Source of the DNA: Larix kaempferi
Lineage: Eukaryota > Streptophyta > Pinopsida > Pinales > Pinaceae
DNA length: 64,000 bases
Direction of reading: 5' to 3'
Assembly: GCA_027924585.1 (NCBI GenBank)
Contig: BSBM01002082.1
Span: 372,001-436,000 of the forward strand
The notes beneath the pieces are model-generated. The model had not been told where the DNA came from. It did not search any database and saw nothing but the letters and a program-made list of their open reading frames with translations. A program made the translations under genes and the position numbers. This document shows positions 44,401-56,296 of this stretch, piece after piece; position 1 is the stretch's first letter, and the number at the start of each line of letters is the position of its first letter.

Positions 44401-45480
44401 CTCAATGCCTTCCTTCTCATGAATCTCTTCCTATCGACATCAACACATTTTGATTTGAGAATCATACTTAGAGTTCCCAATTAGTACCTTGAGATTTGCA
44501 GTCCTTAGTGGCAGATCATCTCGCCGTTGAGTTATGGGAATACATTAATGTCCCTTACTCAACAGATTCTTTAATTGTTTGACTTCAAGACCTCTTATTC
44601 ACACTTGTAAGAATGTAAGTACCTTGGACGCCATTTTCATTATTGGTGGGTGTCCTCCCGTTTGTTAACGAATCTCATCATTGACCGGTAATCAAACGAA
44701 ATCCTCCATGTTTGAATTCAACTCCTTTATTCACATGGTTTATGGTTTGTATTGTTTATCGATGGTTGGTTTGAAGACCTTGGGCCTATGATACAACTTT
44801 TTTTTATCGCCCAAGCTACGTAAGACCGAGCCCTACTTATATTGGCTCTTCATGAGACATATATCTAGTTTGTTGTTATGGCTATGTTCTCCTTTCGATA
44901 TGGATCCACACTTGTATTTCAGTGGCCATGTTATATACATATTTCCTACATATGTATTGGAGATCATGTTCTCTCATTCTAGACATCTCCTTATATCAAG
45001 ATTGTAATTGCTCGATGGCCTTGTTTTGTTTCAGCTACTGTTTGAGACTTTGTTCCTATGATTTCCATGCTCCTCCACTTCTTGGTTTGTAATGCATTTC
45101 GACCATCATTACCTTCTGACCTCATGCAATATGGGGCATCTATTATCAGTCACATTGGTACTTCTCCGTCTATGACCACACTGCATTTTCGGTCACACAA
45201 AAGGACCTTATGGATGGAAGAGCCTCATTGACTATAGATTGTTTGGATCCAAATATTACAATACCTTCTTCAGCCTAGCTATTTTGTGAAGTATTTTTTA
45301 GCTATAACCGTGACTTGTATATCGTTCAACTCACGGGTCACCCGCTGGAGTTTACACTGACAACCCATGGTTATTACCTAAAAATTTGCACCTGCTAGTT
45401 GCTTGACACTAAACCCATGAGTTACTTGCTTGTTTTCAAGAGATATACCTGCAGGTACCTCCAAAAATCACAAAAAATAT
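41420..45480. other. Decayed, mostly non-coding sequence with LTR-like parts
   Basis: No domain is recognisable. A TATA-like TATATAAAC lies at 43856-43864 with promoter-like downstream sequence (GGAGGAAAG..., GGCTTGGGTTGTAATCC). Repeated phrases lie at 42241-42900, and a ~80-bp phrase (CTCAATGCCTTCCTTCTCA ... ATCGACATCAACACATTTT) occurs at 43310-43390 and 44399-44450. These suggest the U3/R parts of an old long LTR, but no boundaries could be set. Confidence 0.4.
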
Positions 45481-46070
45481 TAAAAGATTGAATAGGGATT
45501 AGTTATGGTATTTATCCTAACTACCATAACTTCCCCAACCATTACCTTTTGAGCCTATCCTCTCATCCTTGCTATAAATACAAGGAGAGGGCCTTGAGAA
45601 AGGGGAGAACCATTTTTTGATATGGAAATGCTGGAGAAATATCCATTAAAGGAAGAGGAGCAAGGATCCTAGGATCAAGTTTCAACAATGCAGGTTACAA
45701 ATCAGGTATAGCTAGTTTCCATTGATGATTATAATACAAGAAGTTTTATTTCCTATAAAATAGCTTGTCTACTTTGTGAATCTAGTTGATTGAATCTATC
45801 ATATTTCTTTTATATATGAGTTTCATGCTAGTTTATTCATGTTTTCTGTAGTCAAAATATTTGAGGAATTTTTCTTTTGTATTGTAGGTTTATCATTTGG
45901 GATCGTGAATCAGAGGAATAAATCTTAAAGCTTGGGTCAAACTCCGTATGTCCAGGTATTCTCTTTGGCTTTAAACCCTAACTTTTCTTAATTAAAGAAA
46001 CTCTTTATGTTGTACTTGTTTTTCATTTAGATTATGTACCTTAATAACATTATGTTGATGATCTCTTTAA
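45481..46070 (+). other. LTR-like promoter region, unassigned
   Basis: TATAAATA at 45573-45580 in the context GCTATAAATACAAGGAGAG looks like an LTR promoter on the + strand. The following ~480 bp have no frame. Its edges and partner LTR were not found. Confidence 0.35.
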
Positions 46071-46074
46071 ACTT

Positions 46075-47870
46075 ACCAATCATAGGTTAATTTACCGAAC
46101 AATGGTCTCTTCCACATGAGTTGCTTATAACTGAAAAACCTTCCTAAAACACTTTCTTGTTGCAATGCTGATATTTTATTGATAAAAATCGGTCTTGGGA
46201 TGCCTATTACTGTCCTTTGCTTCTCTTTTTCATCAAGACAATTAAATGTCTTACTATGGAAATCTAATACCACATGATGTGCATCTAGCCAATCCATTCG
46301 AATCGACACATCATAAGAACCCAATGTTATTATGTTCAAATCTACAAAAGTATTTGGTCCCTTCATATCCAATGGAAAATCCTTTACGAACTCATTGAAT
46401 TTCTTCTTTGTTCCAATAGATGAATGAACCATCTAAGATTTGTCATGATTTTTCTCTTTAAATTAAATATTTCAACCATATCAAGAGAAACATAGCTATG
46501 ACTTGCTCTGTAATCAATTAGAATGACAAGAAGTTGATTGGAAATATTACCTTCAACCTCAATCATGTCAGATTGGAAATCTGTCTATCAATTGTCCAAC
46601 GCCGCAAATATTCTTAGGATATTTCTAGCCAAAACTCCGACTGTACTAGATTTCTAAATGTTGTACATTGCCTCATTTTATCTCTCCTTTGAGGAAAATC
46701 CTTGTACAAATTAATTCCTTCACATCCCAAACATTTAGTAGGCTACATTATTCCTGGAAACTCTATCCTTCGGGATCCATCCTGAGCGAAGTCCCTTTGT
46801 TGAATCCTTTCTTCCTTTGTTACTCCTTATTCTCGTTCTTATCTCTCCAAGACTTCAGAACATTAACTCTTACTTTTCTCTGATCATACATGTGCTTGTC
46901 CTTTCTAATTTCCTCTTCAAGAGTCTTGGATTAATGATACTAAATTTGTTCTTTGTAAAACAAAGGCGGTCCACTCAAGAACCTCTTCATTTTTACCTTC
47001 TCTTCCTTAATGAACCCAACATACCTCAACAACTCCAAAAACTTTCTCTCCTATTCCTCCATTTTCATGGCTCCCAAATTGAGCTAAAAAAACTCCTCCA
47101 TTTTCCTCTTATAGTAATTCTTAGATAAGTACTTTTTTGCACTGCTTCCAGGAAAATCTCTTTTCACTGATATGTTTCACTTCAACTAACTGATCACACC
47201 ACAAGGAAGCCTTCCTATGAAGGTTATAAATGTAACTTTTGGCCTCCATATTTGAAGAATAATTGTGCAATTGAAGATATTTCCCATCCCCAATAACCCA
47301 GATTCAACATCATCTCCATAAATTCTCTCACCATCAAAGGTAGGAGGCTTGATATTCCACAGCAACCCCTTGCAATACTTCTTCCACATGTCTTCTTTTA
47401 TGGTGCCTAACTGGAGACATTTATGGGTTGTTGCTAGAATCCTCAGTCATGTATGACCTCCTAACTACATGAGGTGATGAATAGTGATGTCCATGACCCT
47501 TGGTTGTACTCTTAGAGTGTATAAATTTTTCATGGGATCTAATCTTTGAACTTTTCCTATCTTCTTTCTCTTGAAATAAAACTACTCCAACTTTCATTTG
47601 TCTTATAACAAGTTTAAACTTTGCATGAGTTGAGTGTTCAATTGATTTTGCTTCTCTAGGTCATTCAGTTTTCTCTCATTATCATAACTACAAATTTGCA
47701 CCTACTTTCTTAGGCTTCTTATTATTTGCATAAGTCATATATTTTTAACATCACCTTGGTGACCATTATATTATATCTCTTCATTCCTTGCATTGTCATT
47801 ATGTTCCCTAGCTTCATCATGGTTGTAAGGAAACTCTTCCTCTTCAATTCTCCTCCTCATGGTTGATCTG
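46075..47870 (-). pseudogene. Ty3/gypsy gag-protease relic H
   Basis: Reading the minus strand from ~47870: MRRRIEEEEFPYNHDEAR, a Lys/Glu-rich arm, then gag proper with W-N-I-K-P-P-T-F-D-G-E (~47360) and DVESGLLGMGNIF. Next comes a zinc-knuckle remnant C-L-G-C-E-G-I-N-L-Y-K-D-F (~46730-46690), then protease: MIEVEGNISNQLLVILIDYRAS (~46566-46500), where D-S-G-A-S has become D-Y-R-A-S, and IRMDWLDAHHVVLDFHSKTF. The element stops right after the protease at ~46075; no RT follows. This is a different gypsy lineage from B and G. Stops and shifts are frequent. Confidence 0.8.
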
Positions 47871-47879
47871 ATTTTATTT

Positions 47880-48906
47880 TAAAATGAATTGTACTTAGTG
47901 AAATTACTATATCTACAATGTGCTTAGATCATCAATATCTATTAGATGCATTTAAATTCCCCAAATTTATAAAAATGCTCATATTTTTTAATTTTGGAAA
48001 AAATAATTTATTTGACAATTTTGTCAGATAAGAGTCATAGGTCCTTTCAGATCAATTTATGGAAAAATATATAACCCATGTTTTTTATCTGATCGTGTAG
48101 CTTGATACCCTTTTTTATTCGATTTCCATCAACTATCACGCGTATCAATCTAACTAATGAGCTGGAAGTTATGGCCTTCATAAGTTTGTCATTTCTCCCC
48201 AAAAATTTCATGTTCCTGTAGTTAAACTTCATCGACATCGGACTTTCCCCATCGAATTGATAACATATTTCACTTTTTAATTTATCAATGAACTACCTTT
48301 GATAGCTGATGTTCGATCATATCAAAACCCTCCAATTGGGCCCAACACATTAGGAACTCCATATCAGGTTGATTCTTGATTGCATATCCTTGCTCTTCCC
48401 TCTGGGACATGCTGATGCACAAACTAGTAGCCCAGATGATGGACAAGCTAAATATGTTGCTAATCCAACACAACTATGAAAACCCAACCCAACGTGTCGC
48501 TAACAGAAAATATTTTTCGCTTTATGCTTCCTAGGTCCAACAATGAACAAACCTAGACTATCCAAGGGGGAGATCCCAGCCAAGCTATTGCTTTCAAGAT
48601 TATGTAAGGACAACCCTAAGTATACACCTAACACTATATTTTATGGTAGTGCCTACAGGATTTAGAATTGTTGTTTTGAAACACAACTTGATTTAAGATT
48701 ATCTTTATGTTATTAATCAATGTAAAGCATTCACCATAAACCATTCAAAATTTATAAGGATAAACAAAGAATCAACATTTTGTTGAATATTAGGTAACTT
48801 CGGAAGATAGTCTTATTATATTATTGTGTTCCATCAGAAGATATTCATATTGTAATTAATCATGTAAAAACCCTAAAATAATAAGTGAAAATAGACAAGT
48901 TCGCTC
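47880..48906. other. Unassigned sequence left of C2
   Basis: About 1 kb without recognisable domains. Minus-strand frames of 62-63 codons at 48047-48238 and 48285-48473 have no familiar motif. It may belong to the 5' part of H, but no LTR boundary was identified. Confidence 0.35.
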
Positions 48907-49598
48907 TGTTGGAACATTCTAACCATCTCAACCTTGTTTTTGCATGCATGCATGCATTCCATGCATTTGTAGTTGAGTCTCCTAGCACCTAGTCCTTGTT
49001 TTTCCCCCCTAGTGCTTCATTTTTGTCATCATTAGCCACCTTATCCACTAAGAGTGCCTTATCCACATCACTGAAGTGTAATTCACCCTCATGCATGATT
49101 TTAGGAGTCAATACAATCAATTCCATGAATTAAGGCACCTTGTCCCCTTGATTGCCTTGTTAATTGATTGTTACACCTAGTATCACTGCAACTGAGTGTT
49201 GGAGCACCCCTTTTGACCACTACAAGTTATTTATGTGCCACTTTGGAGTCTCCTCCCCTATTTTCTATCCCTAATGACTCAGTCATGTGCCAATCAACCT
49301 CAGTTTACTAGACATTCATCATTAGTGGCCACTTGACCTTGTCGGGTGATGATTACAATGCAAACTAAGATATCCACTTAAGATGAATTTGAATGAAATC
49401 TAAGGATATCAAATTCTATATATTGTAACATTTTTTTTACCAGCTATTTGTTGTATGATAGAGTGACAACATCTTTTCATCTAAGTTTCAATTTCATGAG
49501 TGAACTTAACAACTTTTCTTCTTAATTCTTTCTGTAAAAGCTTTGTGAAATTAGTGATGTTTGTTTAGATTTGTGAATCCTACCTATGGAAATTCACA
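48907..49598 (+). repeat. 5' LTR of C2
   Basis: TGTTGGAACATTC to AAATTCACA, abutting the primer site. It includes a short run of TGCATGCATGCATGCATTCC near 48952. Confidence 0.92.
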
Positions 49599-49610
49599 TG
49601 GTATCAGAGC
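49599..49610 (+). other. Primer-binding site of C2
   Basis: TGGTATCAGAGC directly after the 5' LTR, the standard initiator-tRNA-Met site of plant copia elements. Confidence 0.9.
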
Positions 49611-49731
49611 TTGTGATATCTTAGTAGATTCAGTATCAACCCTCAAAGAAACATTTCCAAAGTAAATTGAAACGTTTTTGCAGTGTTTTTGTAGGTTATT
49701 CCATCATCAATAGCGCAAGCAAGCACCTAAA

Positions 49732-50580
49732 ATGGATCTATATTCAATACCAAAACTCTCTCCATTCAATTTCTTCGAATGGAAGGATCATATGGAGATA
49801 GTCATGTGCAACAGAGGTCTTTACAGAGTGCTCAAAGGCATTGAATTCAAACCAAATGGTGCTTTAGATAAATCCAAATACCTGAATAAGCTTGAAGGAG
49901 TGTTTCGATTGTTGTGTCTCAGCACCTCTAGGGATATTCTCTTCCATCTAGATGGTTTGAAAACTCCCAAGTAGGTTTGGAAAAAGCTTGAATATTTATT
50001 TGGGTAGAAAGACGATTTGAGAGGGCATCAATTGGAGAATGAGATGATCTTTCTGATCTCCAAAAAATTTGAATCAATCACAGAATTCTTCGCAAAATTC
50101 AAGAATTTGGTTATGCATATAAAGATATGTGGTGTTGAGAAGAAGGATGAGCAACTAATTCTCTCAATTCTATCAAAATTGGGACCAAACTATTTTGTAT
50201 TCATATACACCATCCAAACATCTAAATTATCCATCCCAAATTGGAAGATTCCCACTCTATATGCCTTCATTATGTCTCTCACAAAGGAGCATGACAAATT
50301 GGTGCAAATGGGAGTCATAAAACCATCTAGGGATCAAACTCTTGTTGTTGGAGAAGGAAAGAATGCGAATGGTAATGGAAATAAGAAAGGTAAGGAGAAG
50401 AAATAGTATGAGCAGAAGCAAAAGGAGTCTCCCAAACAGTCAGAGGGAACTTTGAATTCCAAGAGAGAAAAGAAAAATAAAAAAAGAGATGACAAAATGT
50501 CCATACTGCAATAGAGGTTTTCATCCTGAAAGTACTTGCATGAAGAAGATAATTGATCTTAAGGCTCAGCTTCTATAGAA
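49732..50580 (+). pseudogene. Copia gag (C2)
   Basis: ATG 49732 starts MDLYSIPKLSPFNFFEWK. The frame has stops near 49972 and 50007, resumes at 50017 and carries FESITEFFAKFKNLVMHIKICG and ILSILSKLGPNYFVF. A Lys/Gly/Asn-rich tail to the stop at 50404 precedes an intact-looking zinc knuckle C-P-Y-C-N-R-G-F-H-P-E-S-T-C (50498-50541), reached after a frameshift. Confidence 0.87.
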
Positions 50581-50639
50581 GAATAACTTTCCAGTACCTG
50601 TAGTTTCCAGGAGGAAAGAATCTAATTATAAATCAGAAG

Positions 50640-50930
50640 ATAAGGAGATATGTCATGCACTCACGGCTAGCACTTCAAATGCATCTTGCTTCATCATAGA
50701 TTCTGGAGCCTCTAGACACATGTTTGCATCCAGAGATCTCTTCTCAAAATTCGAACCTACTGTTGGGCCTTCCATCCTAATGGGAGATTATTCAGAATTT
50801 CCTTAAAAAGGAATTGGAAGAATCAACTATGATCATGGATACTTCAATGATGTGTTGTATGTTCCTAACTTGGAAGATAATCTCCTTTTAGTCTTTCAGA
50901 TGACCCATACAAGAGTTCCAAATAAAGTCA
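50640..50930 (+). pseudogene. Copia protease (C2)
   Basis: The catalytic motif I-I-D-S-G-A-S-R-H-M is intact at ~50693-50722, followed by the flap and YVPNLEDNLLLVFQMTHT (~50855-50912). One stop near 50805 breaks the domain. Motif spacing is as expected for copia retropepsin. Confidence 0.85.
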
Positions 50931-51990
50931 TTTTTACTACTAATGTTGATGAGATAATAGAGATCTCTTCTAGAAAAATCATTGCACAAGGAATTGCAGA
51001 TCACCATTCCAAGCTTGATGAGTTCTCTCATTTCATGCCTTATTGAACTCAAAGAGCACTTATTACCCATGCTAATGAAGTTATCAGGATTTGGCCTGAG
51101 AGGTTTGGGCACCTCAACTACAAATATTTGTAAGAACTGTACAATTAGAACATGGTTGAAGGCCTCCCAAAAATCATATTTTCTAAAGGAACATGTCAAG
51201 GTTGCTTGGTTGGCAATCATCTAGAGCACAAGTTTGAAAAAGGAAAGGAAAAGAGAGCCTCATCTCCTCTTGAATTGATTCACAGTGACATATCAGGACC
51301 TCTTCCTCACCTATCTCTGAATAATTCTAGAAACATCTTAACATTGATAGATGACTATTCGAGATTTAGTTGGGTCTATTTTCCAAATTTGAGATCAGAA
51401 GTCTTTGAATATTTGAAATTTTTTAAAGTTGTTGTAGAAAATTTCACTAACAGAAAGACAAATGTCCTTCGTACTGGCAATGGAGGAGAATATGTGAAGA
51501 CTGAGTTTCAAATTTTTGTGCATATGAAGGTATTGAAATGTGGCACATTGTTCCATGCACACCACAACAAAATGGTGTAAATGAAAGAAAAAACATAACC
51601 CTAAAATAGATGGCTACATGCATGCTTGAATCTAAGGCATTGTCTCCTAGACTTTGGGTAGAAGCTGTCAACTGTACTGCATATCTCCATAATAGAGTTC
51701 CACACAAAGGCCTAAAAGGAAAAAATCCATTCGAATATTGGATGGGATACAATCCAGATGTGTCTCATCTTAGAGTCTTTGGTTCAAAGGCTTGGGCCAT
51801 GATTCCTTCAGAGAAGAGGAGACCCTTAGAGCCTCAAAGTAAAGAGTGCATATTGGTTGGTTATGCACAAAATGCAAAGGCCTATAAACTGGTGTATCTT
51901 TCCACCATGAATACCTTCCTTGAAAGAAGTTTCTAGTTTGAAGAATGGCCATTGCATGATTCCCACCACGTTGAAGTAGAAACCTCACCA
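50931..51990 (+). pseudogene. Copia integrase (C2), catalytic Asp changed
   Basis: R-F-G-H-L-N-Y-K-Y-L and C-x2-C form the zinc domain; HSDISGPLPHLS supplies the first Asp. The second catalytic site reads L-R-T-G-N-G-G-E-Y (~51466-51493), glycine in place of the aspartate that C1 still has. NGVNERKN carries the final Glu. A frameshift near 51520 and stops near 51043, 51131, 51147 and 51608 break the frame. The C-terminus runs through FEYWMGYNPDVSHLRVFG to SKECILVGYA. Confidence 0.86.
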
Positions 51991-52077
51991 AATAATCCAC
52001 CACAATATGTTGAACATGATAGTGAATCATCTACCCATGAAAGTTCATAATCTGATTCAGAAATTGAAGATGAGAAA

Positions 52078-53100
52078 ATGCTAGATCTAGATCCAAAATA
52101 TCCAGTAGGTCCTATAGCTCCAACACCACTTCAAAAATGGACTGAAAAGACCATAGAAGTCGCTGGTGAGCTTGTTGGGAATCCACAAGATCCACGAAGA
52201 ACCAGATCTCAGTATCAAAGTGAAAGTTTTGCACTCTCTCATATAGATCTCTTTCTTCCTAATAGATTCTTTATGATGGTTGGATCAGATCCAAAAAAAT
52301 TCTTTGATGCCTCCCAAGATCCAATATGGATAACAACTATGGATGAAGAGTATAAATCTCTTCAGAAAAATGAGACTTGGGAGCTTGTTTCTCTCCCTCC
52401 TGGAAGGAAGCTTGTTCAGTGTAAGTGGGTATACAGAAGAAATATGGGCCCGTATGGAGAAACATGCAAGTACAAGGCTCGCTTGGTTTCTAAAGTATTA
52501 TCTCAGGTTCAAAGGATTGACTATATAGAGACCTTTGCTCTAGTTGAAAATATGGACTCCATCCATCTTGTGTTGGCTCTAGCTGCATCCAAGAACTGGG
52601 AGGTGCATCACATGGATGTGAAGAGCGCATTTCTTCATGGATATCTAGAGGAGGAGATCTACATGAAGCAACCTGAAGGATACATTGAGGATCCTTCATT
52701 AGTGTGCAAATTAACGAAGTCTTTATATGGGCTCAAGAAGGCTCCCCAAGCATGGTATGCAAAGATGGACTCCTTCCTATTGTCACAAGATTTTCAGAGA
52801 TGCAATTCAAATTCAAATGTATATATGAAGAATGATGGTAAATATCTTCTCCTTATTGTTCTATATGTTGATGATTTGTTGATATATGGAGTCTATCTTC
52901 ATGCATTAGTTCTATGAAATCATCCTTGCACAATGCCTTCTCAATGTCAGATTTGGGACTGCTAAAGCAATTTATTGGTCTTGAAGTCTCTTAGAGTGAT
53001 TCAGGAATCAATATTGCACAGTCCAAGTATGCAACAAATATGATTGATATTTTTCACACAACAGAATGCAAAACAACAACATTTCCTTTTCTTTAAGGTG
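52078..53100 (+). pseudogene. Copia reverse transcriptase (C2)
   Basis: From 52078 a 279-codon frame contains M-D-E-E-Y-K-S-L-Q-K-N-E-T-W-E-L, CKWVYRRN, YKARLVSK, HHMDVKSAFLHGYLEEEIYM, LTKSLYGLKKAPQAWYAKMD and the catalytic L-Y-V-D-D-L-L near 52860-52882. A frameshift follows at ~52890, after which MSDLGLLKQFIGLEVS and SKYATNM can be read. This is the best preserved catalytic domain in the window. Confidence 0.9.
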
Positions 53101-53129
53101 TTAGTCTCAAAGATGGTTCTTGTTCACTA

Positions 53130-53816
53130 TTGGTAGATAGTACCTTGTATAGGAAATTGATCGGAAGACTTTTTTTTCTTACACATAATCACCCTAATCT
53201 ATCTTATGCAGTGAGTGTTGTCTCTAGATACATGCAAGAGCCTCATGAGCTTCACTGGAAGGAAGCTAAAAGGATCTTGCACTATGTGCAAGGGAAAAAT
53301 ACCTATGGTATTCACTATGCAACTGGGTCTCCATTGAACTTTTTTGGGTACATAGATTCAAATTGGGATGGAGACAGCTCAAATCGGAAGTCTACATCAG
53401 GGAATGTTTTCATGTTTGGATCCGGTCATATCTGTTGGCCGAGCAAAAAGTAAGCAACTCTTTCTCTTTCATCAGTTGAAGTCAAGTACATAGGTGAAGT
53501 GAATGCATCCACAAAATGCATATGGTTGTAGGTCATATTATCAGAGTTTGGTATTCACTACAGTACTCTACCAGTCATCTTCTGTGACAATCAGAGTGCT
53601 ATCAAGATTTCCACATATTCGATTCATAGATAGAGGATGAAACACATTGAGATATATATGCACTATATCCGAGGATTGGTGGATGATCATACCATCACAC
53701 TGCTTTACTACCCTTTAGAAGAGAAGATTGCAGATATTTTCACCAAAACATTTTCAATGAAAAAGTTCACTCATCTCCGATCCCTTCTTGGGGAGGGTGA
53801 TACTTTGGTTGATTAG
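53130..53816 (+). pseudogene. Copia RNase H (C2)
   Basis: L-Y-R-K-L-I-G-R-L-F-F-L-T and YAVSVVSRYMQEPHELHW lead to YIDSNWDGDSSNRKSTSGNVFM (catalytic Asp, ~53350-53410), SSVEVKYI (Glu changed region, ~53475), CDNQSAIK (Asp, ~53582) and the end HLRSLLGEGDTLVD (to ~53816). Stops are near 53451, 53530 and 53630. Confidence 0.87.
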
Positions 53817-53963
53817 ATTTTTTTGCAGTCTATTTTGAGGGGGGTTTTGTTCCCATTGGGTTTTCCATCTTTCCTTATTTATTTTTTAGATTGTTGTACG
53901 GGGTGACCAGTGGTCTTAGTAACCATGGCCCTATTTTCCATTTTTTTCCTCATAGTCAAGCTT

Positions 53964-53972
53964 AAGAAGGGG
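53964..53972 (+). other. Polypurine tract of C2
   Basis: AAGAAGGGG precedes the 3' LTR directly. Confidence 0.8.
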
Positions 53973-54668
53973 TGTTGGAACATTCTAACAATCTCAACCT
54001 TGGTTTTGCATGCATGCATGCATTCCATGCATTGGTATTTGAGTCTCCTAGCACCTAGTCCTTGTTTTTGGCCCCCTAGTGCTTCATTTTGGTCATCATT
54101 AGCATCCTTATCCACTCGAGGTGCCTTGTCCACACCACTAAAGTGTGAATACGCCCTCATGCATGATTTTAGGATTCAATACAATTAGTTCCATGAATTA
54201 AGGTTCCTTGTACCCTTTATTTCCTTGTTAACTGATTGTTACACCTAGTCTAACTACAACTAAGTGTTGGAGTGGCCCTTTTGACCACTACAAGTCATTT
54301 ATGCACAACTTTGGAGTCTCCTCCCCTATTTTCTAGCCCTAATGACTCAGTCATGTGCCAATCAACCTAAGTTGACTATCCATTCATCATTAGTGGCCAC
54401 TAGAACTTGTCGGGTGATGATTCCAATGCAAACTAAGCCTTCCACTTGAGATGAATTTGAATGACCTCTAAGGCTATTGAATTATCTGTATTGTAACATA
54501 TTTTGTTTACCATCTATTTTCTGTATGATAGAGTGACAACAATTTTTCATTTGAGTTTCAATTTCATGAGTGAATTTAACATCTTTTCTTCTTAATTCTT
54601 TCTATAAAATCTTTGTGAAATTAGTGAGGTTTGTTCAGCTTTGTGAATTCTACCTATGGAATTTCACA
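53973..54668 (+). repeat. 3' LTR of C2
   Basis: TGTTGGAACATTCTAAC to GGAATTTCACA, 696 bp, matching 48907-49598. Confidence 0.92.
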
Positions 54669-55385
54669 GGATCCACAAAATTCAGTGGGTAAAATTTCCC
54701 CAAACAATGGGAAAAAATGCCCCAATGAAGTTGGACCTGTAGTGAAAAATTCAGCCAGTCAAGTGTATAAATAAGGGGGTCGAATTCCTCATTTGGACCA
54801 TCACAAGTTTGCTCAAGCAAGTGAATAAGTGTGCATGGGAGAGTAGTTGCAGTTGGGGGAAGATTATGTTTGGGGATCTATCTTATCTTGTCTTTGTATC
54901 TTCTATTCTTGGGGCATATTTGTATGAGACAGCGTTATCTCTTCATTTTATTGACATTGTACTTGTTGACATAATCTATATTGAAGAAGTTATGTTGGGT
55001 TTTGTTCCCTTAGAGGGTTTCCCTTAGAAGTTATGTGTGTTGTGCTTGTCTATCTTTTAAATATATAACATAACTACTAATTAAGTGTGAATTTTAACAT
55101 TGTATCAGAGCCATACTAAAAGAAGCCACTGTACAACTAAAATTGTCAGATGTTGGAAACTAGGGTTTACTATTCCGGGTGTTAGCACATATAAATTTTA
55201 GTAAAAAATTTGCAATTTTGTCCAAGGTTGGCTTTTGCAGGGTGATTTTTCTTTTGGGATTAAGTGAATTGTTCTTCAAGGTTAAGGTATTCATGTTCTT
55301 TTGAACAAGGTATTTAAAAGTTTGGAAAATATGAAATTTTGGGTTTTTAAGGAAAATTTAGCTCTCGGGTTTATATGCAAGGTTT
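54669..55385 (+). mobile_element. Truncated copia-type LTR and leader K
   Basis: Immediately after C2 lies a TATA-like TATAAATAAG (54776-54785), promoter-like downstream sequence, and an LTR end reading GAATTTTAACA (to 55099) followed by TTGTATCAGAGCC (55100-55112), a tRNA-Met-type primer site with one change. This is the 3' part of a 5' LTR plus ~270 bp leader. The upstream LTR half is missing; the coding part is gone and B3 sequence begins at about 55500. Confidence 0.7.
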
Positions 55386-55464
55386 TTAATTATTCTTATT
55401 ATTTTTTACAAAAATAATGGGTCCGAGGCCCAATCTCCAAGTCCACAAGCCAAGAACCCGAGAG

Positions 55465-56290
55465 CTATACAAAGTCACATGCCAACACATAATCATACAA
55501 CACCAAGTTTGAGACCAAAAGGAGTTGATATTGTTGAATGAGAGAGGAAGATGTAAAATATACCGTAGGTATCCCTGAAAAAGGGACATTGGATGAACCA
55601 ATAGTAGATCCAAAAGGAGTTGATGTTCGTGCAACTTGAGTGCTAGATGATCCTAAGGATCCAATATTGAAACTAAAAGAAGTGTTTGGAGAAGAATTCA
55701 TCAGAAAAGAACTCGGTATCGGGGTATTTATGTATGGGGGAGACAAACCTCCCTGCCTGATATCCGATGTGGGAGTGTGTGGAACTCCCAATCCATCTCC
55801 TATATTGTCTATATTAATTCCAGGTGTAAATCTATATACACTTAACTCGGGTAATCCTAAAGAGACAACTCTTTATAACAAAGGATCGTCTGGTCCAATT
55901 AGCGGAGGGTTGAAGTGTCTTGCAAAATATTATGTTGGAAAATATTCAACCTTGATGGTCTATGGGATGGGTAAAATTTGAGAAATGATTTGGGGTTCTC
56001 TATGGGTTTCATTTGTTCCAGTTAGTTCAAAAGAACCTCTTGAATCTGTTATGCACCACTGAGGTGGCGGTGGAGGATCCACAGTGAGTGGAGGAAGGTT
56101 TCTCAACCTTCTTGACCTACGAGTAGGTTGGACCTCCACAATTACAACAAAAATATTCTATGTAATAAACCTAGGGGACACTAGAACAACAATAAACGCA
56201 CAGCACACCACTACAAAATTTCCTATAGTAATCCATACCAATCAAACAAATGATCTCCCAAAGGAAAGTTTGGGATGATTAGGGCCTAGA
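55465..56290 (-). pseudogene. B-family gag N-terminal fragment B3, inverted
   Basis: On the minus strand a frame reads EVQPTRRSRRLRNLPP near 56140, then P-P-P-P-P-Q, then GVPHTPTSDIRQGG and IGSLGSSSTQVA...NVPFSGIPTVYF (~55790-55540). The last part aligns with element B at 60-168 and 5745-5800 (GSLGSSSTQ..PFTGIP). Before the Arg-rich motif the sequence encodes a hydrophobic stretch (FVVVCCAFIVVLV-like). The gag core is absent; sequence to the left of ~55500 is unrelated. Element J is inserted upstream of it (in its own sense). Confidence 0.75.
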
Positions 56291-56296
56291 AAAAAA

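Larger units (their letters stand above)
48907..54668 (+). mobile_element. Ty1/copia retrotransposon C2, near full length but mutated
   Basis: LTRs of 692 and 696 bp (TGTTGGAACATTC...TTCACA), tRNA-Met primer site, gag, protease, integrase, RT, RNase H and a purine tract all occur in copia order. It is the same family as C1 and supplies the RT/RNase H that C1 lacks. The flanks CGCTC (48902-48906) and GGATC (54669-54673) do not form a target duplication, unlike the other complete elements here. Confidence 0.92.
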
